A program made the position numbers and the translations under genes. This document shows, piece by piece, positions 6,969 through 7,709 of a stretch of 7,709 nt of DNA. Each line of letters opens with the position of its first letter. The stretch's first letter is position 1. The stretch spans positions 1 to 7,709 of the forward strand of contig JAFDHB010000213.1 in assembly GCA_019308985.1 (NCBI GenBank), written 5' to 3'. The notes beneath the pieces were generated by a model that ran no database searches, was not told the origin of the DNA, and was given only the letters and a program-made list of their open reading frames with translations. The DNA is from Deltaproteobacteria bacterium (GTDB lineage Bacteria > Desulfobacterota > DSM-4660 > Desulfatiglandales > HGW-15).

Positions 6969-7300
6969 ACAGGCTCCAGACCGCTCTGATATTCCCTATT
7001 CGGGGTTTAAGGAAACAAAAGGACTTGGGCAACAGCCTGTCGGTCATCACCAATACGCAGAGGGAGAACTTCAGGAAGGTAGAGATACCTCTACTCTGAT
7101 GTATTGGGCAAAAATATGTAAATCTTTGCCAAGAATTGGAAACCTATTGCAAAGAAAGGATAGAAAGATCCACTCCACGGGGTAATCTCATTGGCCGACT
7201 AGCCAATATATGGAAATCAATAAGAAATTTTATCCCTAATAAACCTCTTTCAGGCACATGCCTTGCATAGGATTCTTCAAAAACCAAGAGGAGGTAGGAC
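6969..7300. other. Intergenic region with short inverted repeats, no gene recognised
   Basis: This 332-bp gap has no frame that reads like a protein on either strand. It holds two small perfect dyads. GTAGAG-ATAC-CTCTAC (7079-7094) could be a weak 3'-end hairpin for the operon, though no T-run follows. ATTGGC-N6-GCCAAT (7190-7207) lies about 95 nt before the next start and might be an operator. No -35/-10 pair good enough to call was found upstream of the 7301 gene. Confidence 0.5.
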
Positions 7301-7489
7301 TTGGCTGAAGATCTCAAATACCTGGACTGCGGTAATTGGGATACCATGAATTGTCCCCACAGGAACTCCCCCTTGATGAAGGCAACCTATATCAATGAGG
7401 GAGAACCTGTTGAAGAACCCAGCGGCAATATTCTGGAGGAGCTCAATAGGCTCTGTACGAATTGCCCCGACTTTGTCCTCGAAAACTAG
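7301..7489 (+). CDS. Small four-cysteine protein, function unknown
   Basis: A 62-residue acidic protein that I do not recognise. It has four cysteines, Cys10, Cys18, Cys52 and Cys55, arranged C-x7-C-x33-C-x2-C with CPH after the second and CTNCPDF around the last pair; this looks like a structural zinc or small iron-sulfur site. There is no signal peptide or membrane segment. Translation from the TTG at 7301 is supported by a very strong ribosome site, GAGGAGGT, ending 5 nt upstream. The protein has biased, protein-like composition, and the stop is TAG at 7487-7489. It is separated from the CDF gene by about 330 bp and is probably transcribed alone. Small Cys proteins of this kind are common as unannotated genes in anaerobic deltaproteobacteria (recollection, not a search result). 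Confidence 0.72.
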   Translation: MAEDLKYLDCGNWDTMNCPHRNSPLMKATYINEGEPVEEPSGNILEELNRLCTNCPDFVLEN

Positions 7490-7520
7490 GTTTTCTTGAC
7501 CTCACCTTTGTGGAAAAGGA

Positions 7521-7556
7521 CCCCGAAGCTTAAACCGATACGGGTTTTACAAGGGG
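7521..7556 (+). terminator. Weak hairpin after the four-cysteine gene
   Basis: The stem AAACC (7532-7536) pairs with GGTTT (7543-7547) around a 6-nt loop and is followed by one further T and then A. Outer CCCC (7521-7524) and GGGG (7553-7556) could extend it across unpaired bases. It begins about 30 nt after the stop at 7489, where a terminator is expected, but the stem is short and there is no real U-tract. Confidence 0.25.
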
Positions 7557-7639
7557 AAGGGATCGGTGGTCTGTCGTTTTCGGCGCCGTTAGGAGTCGTT
7601 AAAAAATAACTATAACAAATAGGTTGTTTTTTCCTAGAA

Positions 7640-7670
7640 GGTATGGTATGCATGTTGGCATGCCCATACC
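7640..7670. repeat. Strong imperfect hairpin near the right edge
   Basis: GGTATGG (7640-7646) pairs with CCATACC (7664-7670), and inside it GCATG pairs with CATGC around a TTGG loop. That gives 12 bp with a single 3-nt bulge (TAT) on the left. Neither strand has a U-tract directly after it, so it is not a standard intrinsic terminator. It may be an operator, a mobile-element end or an RNA leader structure for a gene beyond the window; the window stops too soon to tell. Confidence 0.5.
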
Positions 7671-7709
7671 ATTGGAAGCAATCCGAAAGCGTTACGATCT
7701 TCTGTCGTC

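Noticed and set aside
3289..7245. The 12-mer CCCTAATAAACC occurs at 3289-3300 and again at 7234-7245, both in leader regions.
   Set aside because: One or two exact 12-mer repeats are expected by chance in 7.7 kb, and their positions relative to the starts differ (15 versus 55 nt), so a shared regulatory role is not supported.
7487..7709. A minus-strand frame open from the right edge down to about 7487.
   Set aside because: Its translation has no recognisable family features, lies antisense to a likely leader and the strong hairpin, and shows no ribosome site at its only Met.
7644..7709. A plus-strand ATG at 7644 opening a frame to the window end.
   Set aside because: Only about 22 codons are visible, the start sits inside the hairpin, and the ribosome site touches the ATG; it cannot be judged.

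Overview
The window (about 7.7 kb, moderately GC-rich) looks like ordinary bacterial chromosome. The gene set is a small-subunit catalase, a cobalamin-type radical SAM protein with a DUF4070-like tail, a small single-RRM protein and a HypE-like AIR synthase paralogue. Together with frequent GTG/TTG starts behind strong GGAGG-type ribosome sites, this suggests an anaerobic or microaerophilic Desulfobacterota (deltaproteobacterial) genome or MAG. That placement is an inference from gene content; no rRNA or other phylogenetic marker is present.

Layout. (1) Positions 1-1146, plus strand: the 3' part of a catalase gene whose start lies upstream of the window. (2) Positions 1234-3004, minus strand: a B12-binding radical SAM gene followed by a small RRM RNA-binding protein gene. 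The two overlap by 41 bp and converge on the catalase, with a GC-rich inverted repeat between. (3) Positions 3005-3315: a divergent intergenic region with a good sigma-70-type promoter facing right and a weaker candidate facing left. (4) Positions 3316-6968, plus strand: four closely spaced genes that look like one operon. They are a HAD phosphatase, an AIR synthase/HypE-like protein, an ornithine cyclodeaminase/mu-crystallin-family dehydrogenase and a cation diffusion facilitator. The third is broken by a frameshift that fits an 11-bp deletion of the GxGxQ dinucleotide-binding loop. (5) Positions 6969-7300: non-coding apart from small inverted repeats. (6) Positions 7301-7489: a 62-residue four-cysteine protein. 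(7) Positions 7490-7709: no convincing gene, but a strong hairpin near the right edge.

How the genes work together. Catalase removes H2O2 and the CDF exports divalent metal, so both flanks suggest stress tolerance. The HAD, AIR-synthase-like and OCD-like genes have compatible small-molecule chemistry (phosphate removal, ATP-dependent activation, imine/amino-acid redox) and may form an uncharacterised short pathway, but no substrate can be read from the sequence. I found no CRISPR array, tRNA, rRNA, insertion sequence or phage module, and no clear evidence of a new defence or mobile system. The items most worth checking are the broken OCD gene, the HAD/AIR/OCD operon itself, and the radical SAM/RRM overlap.
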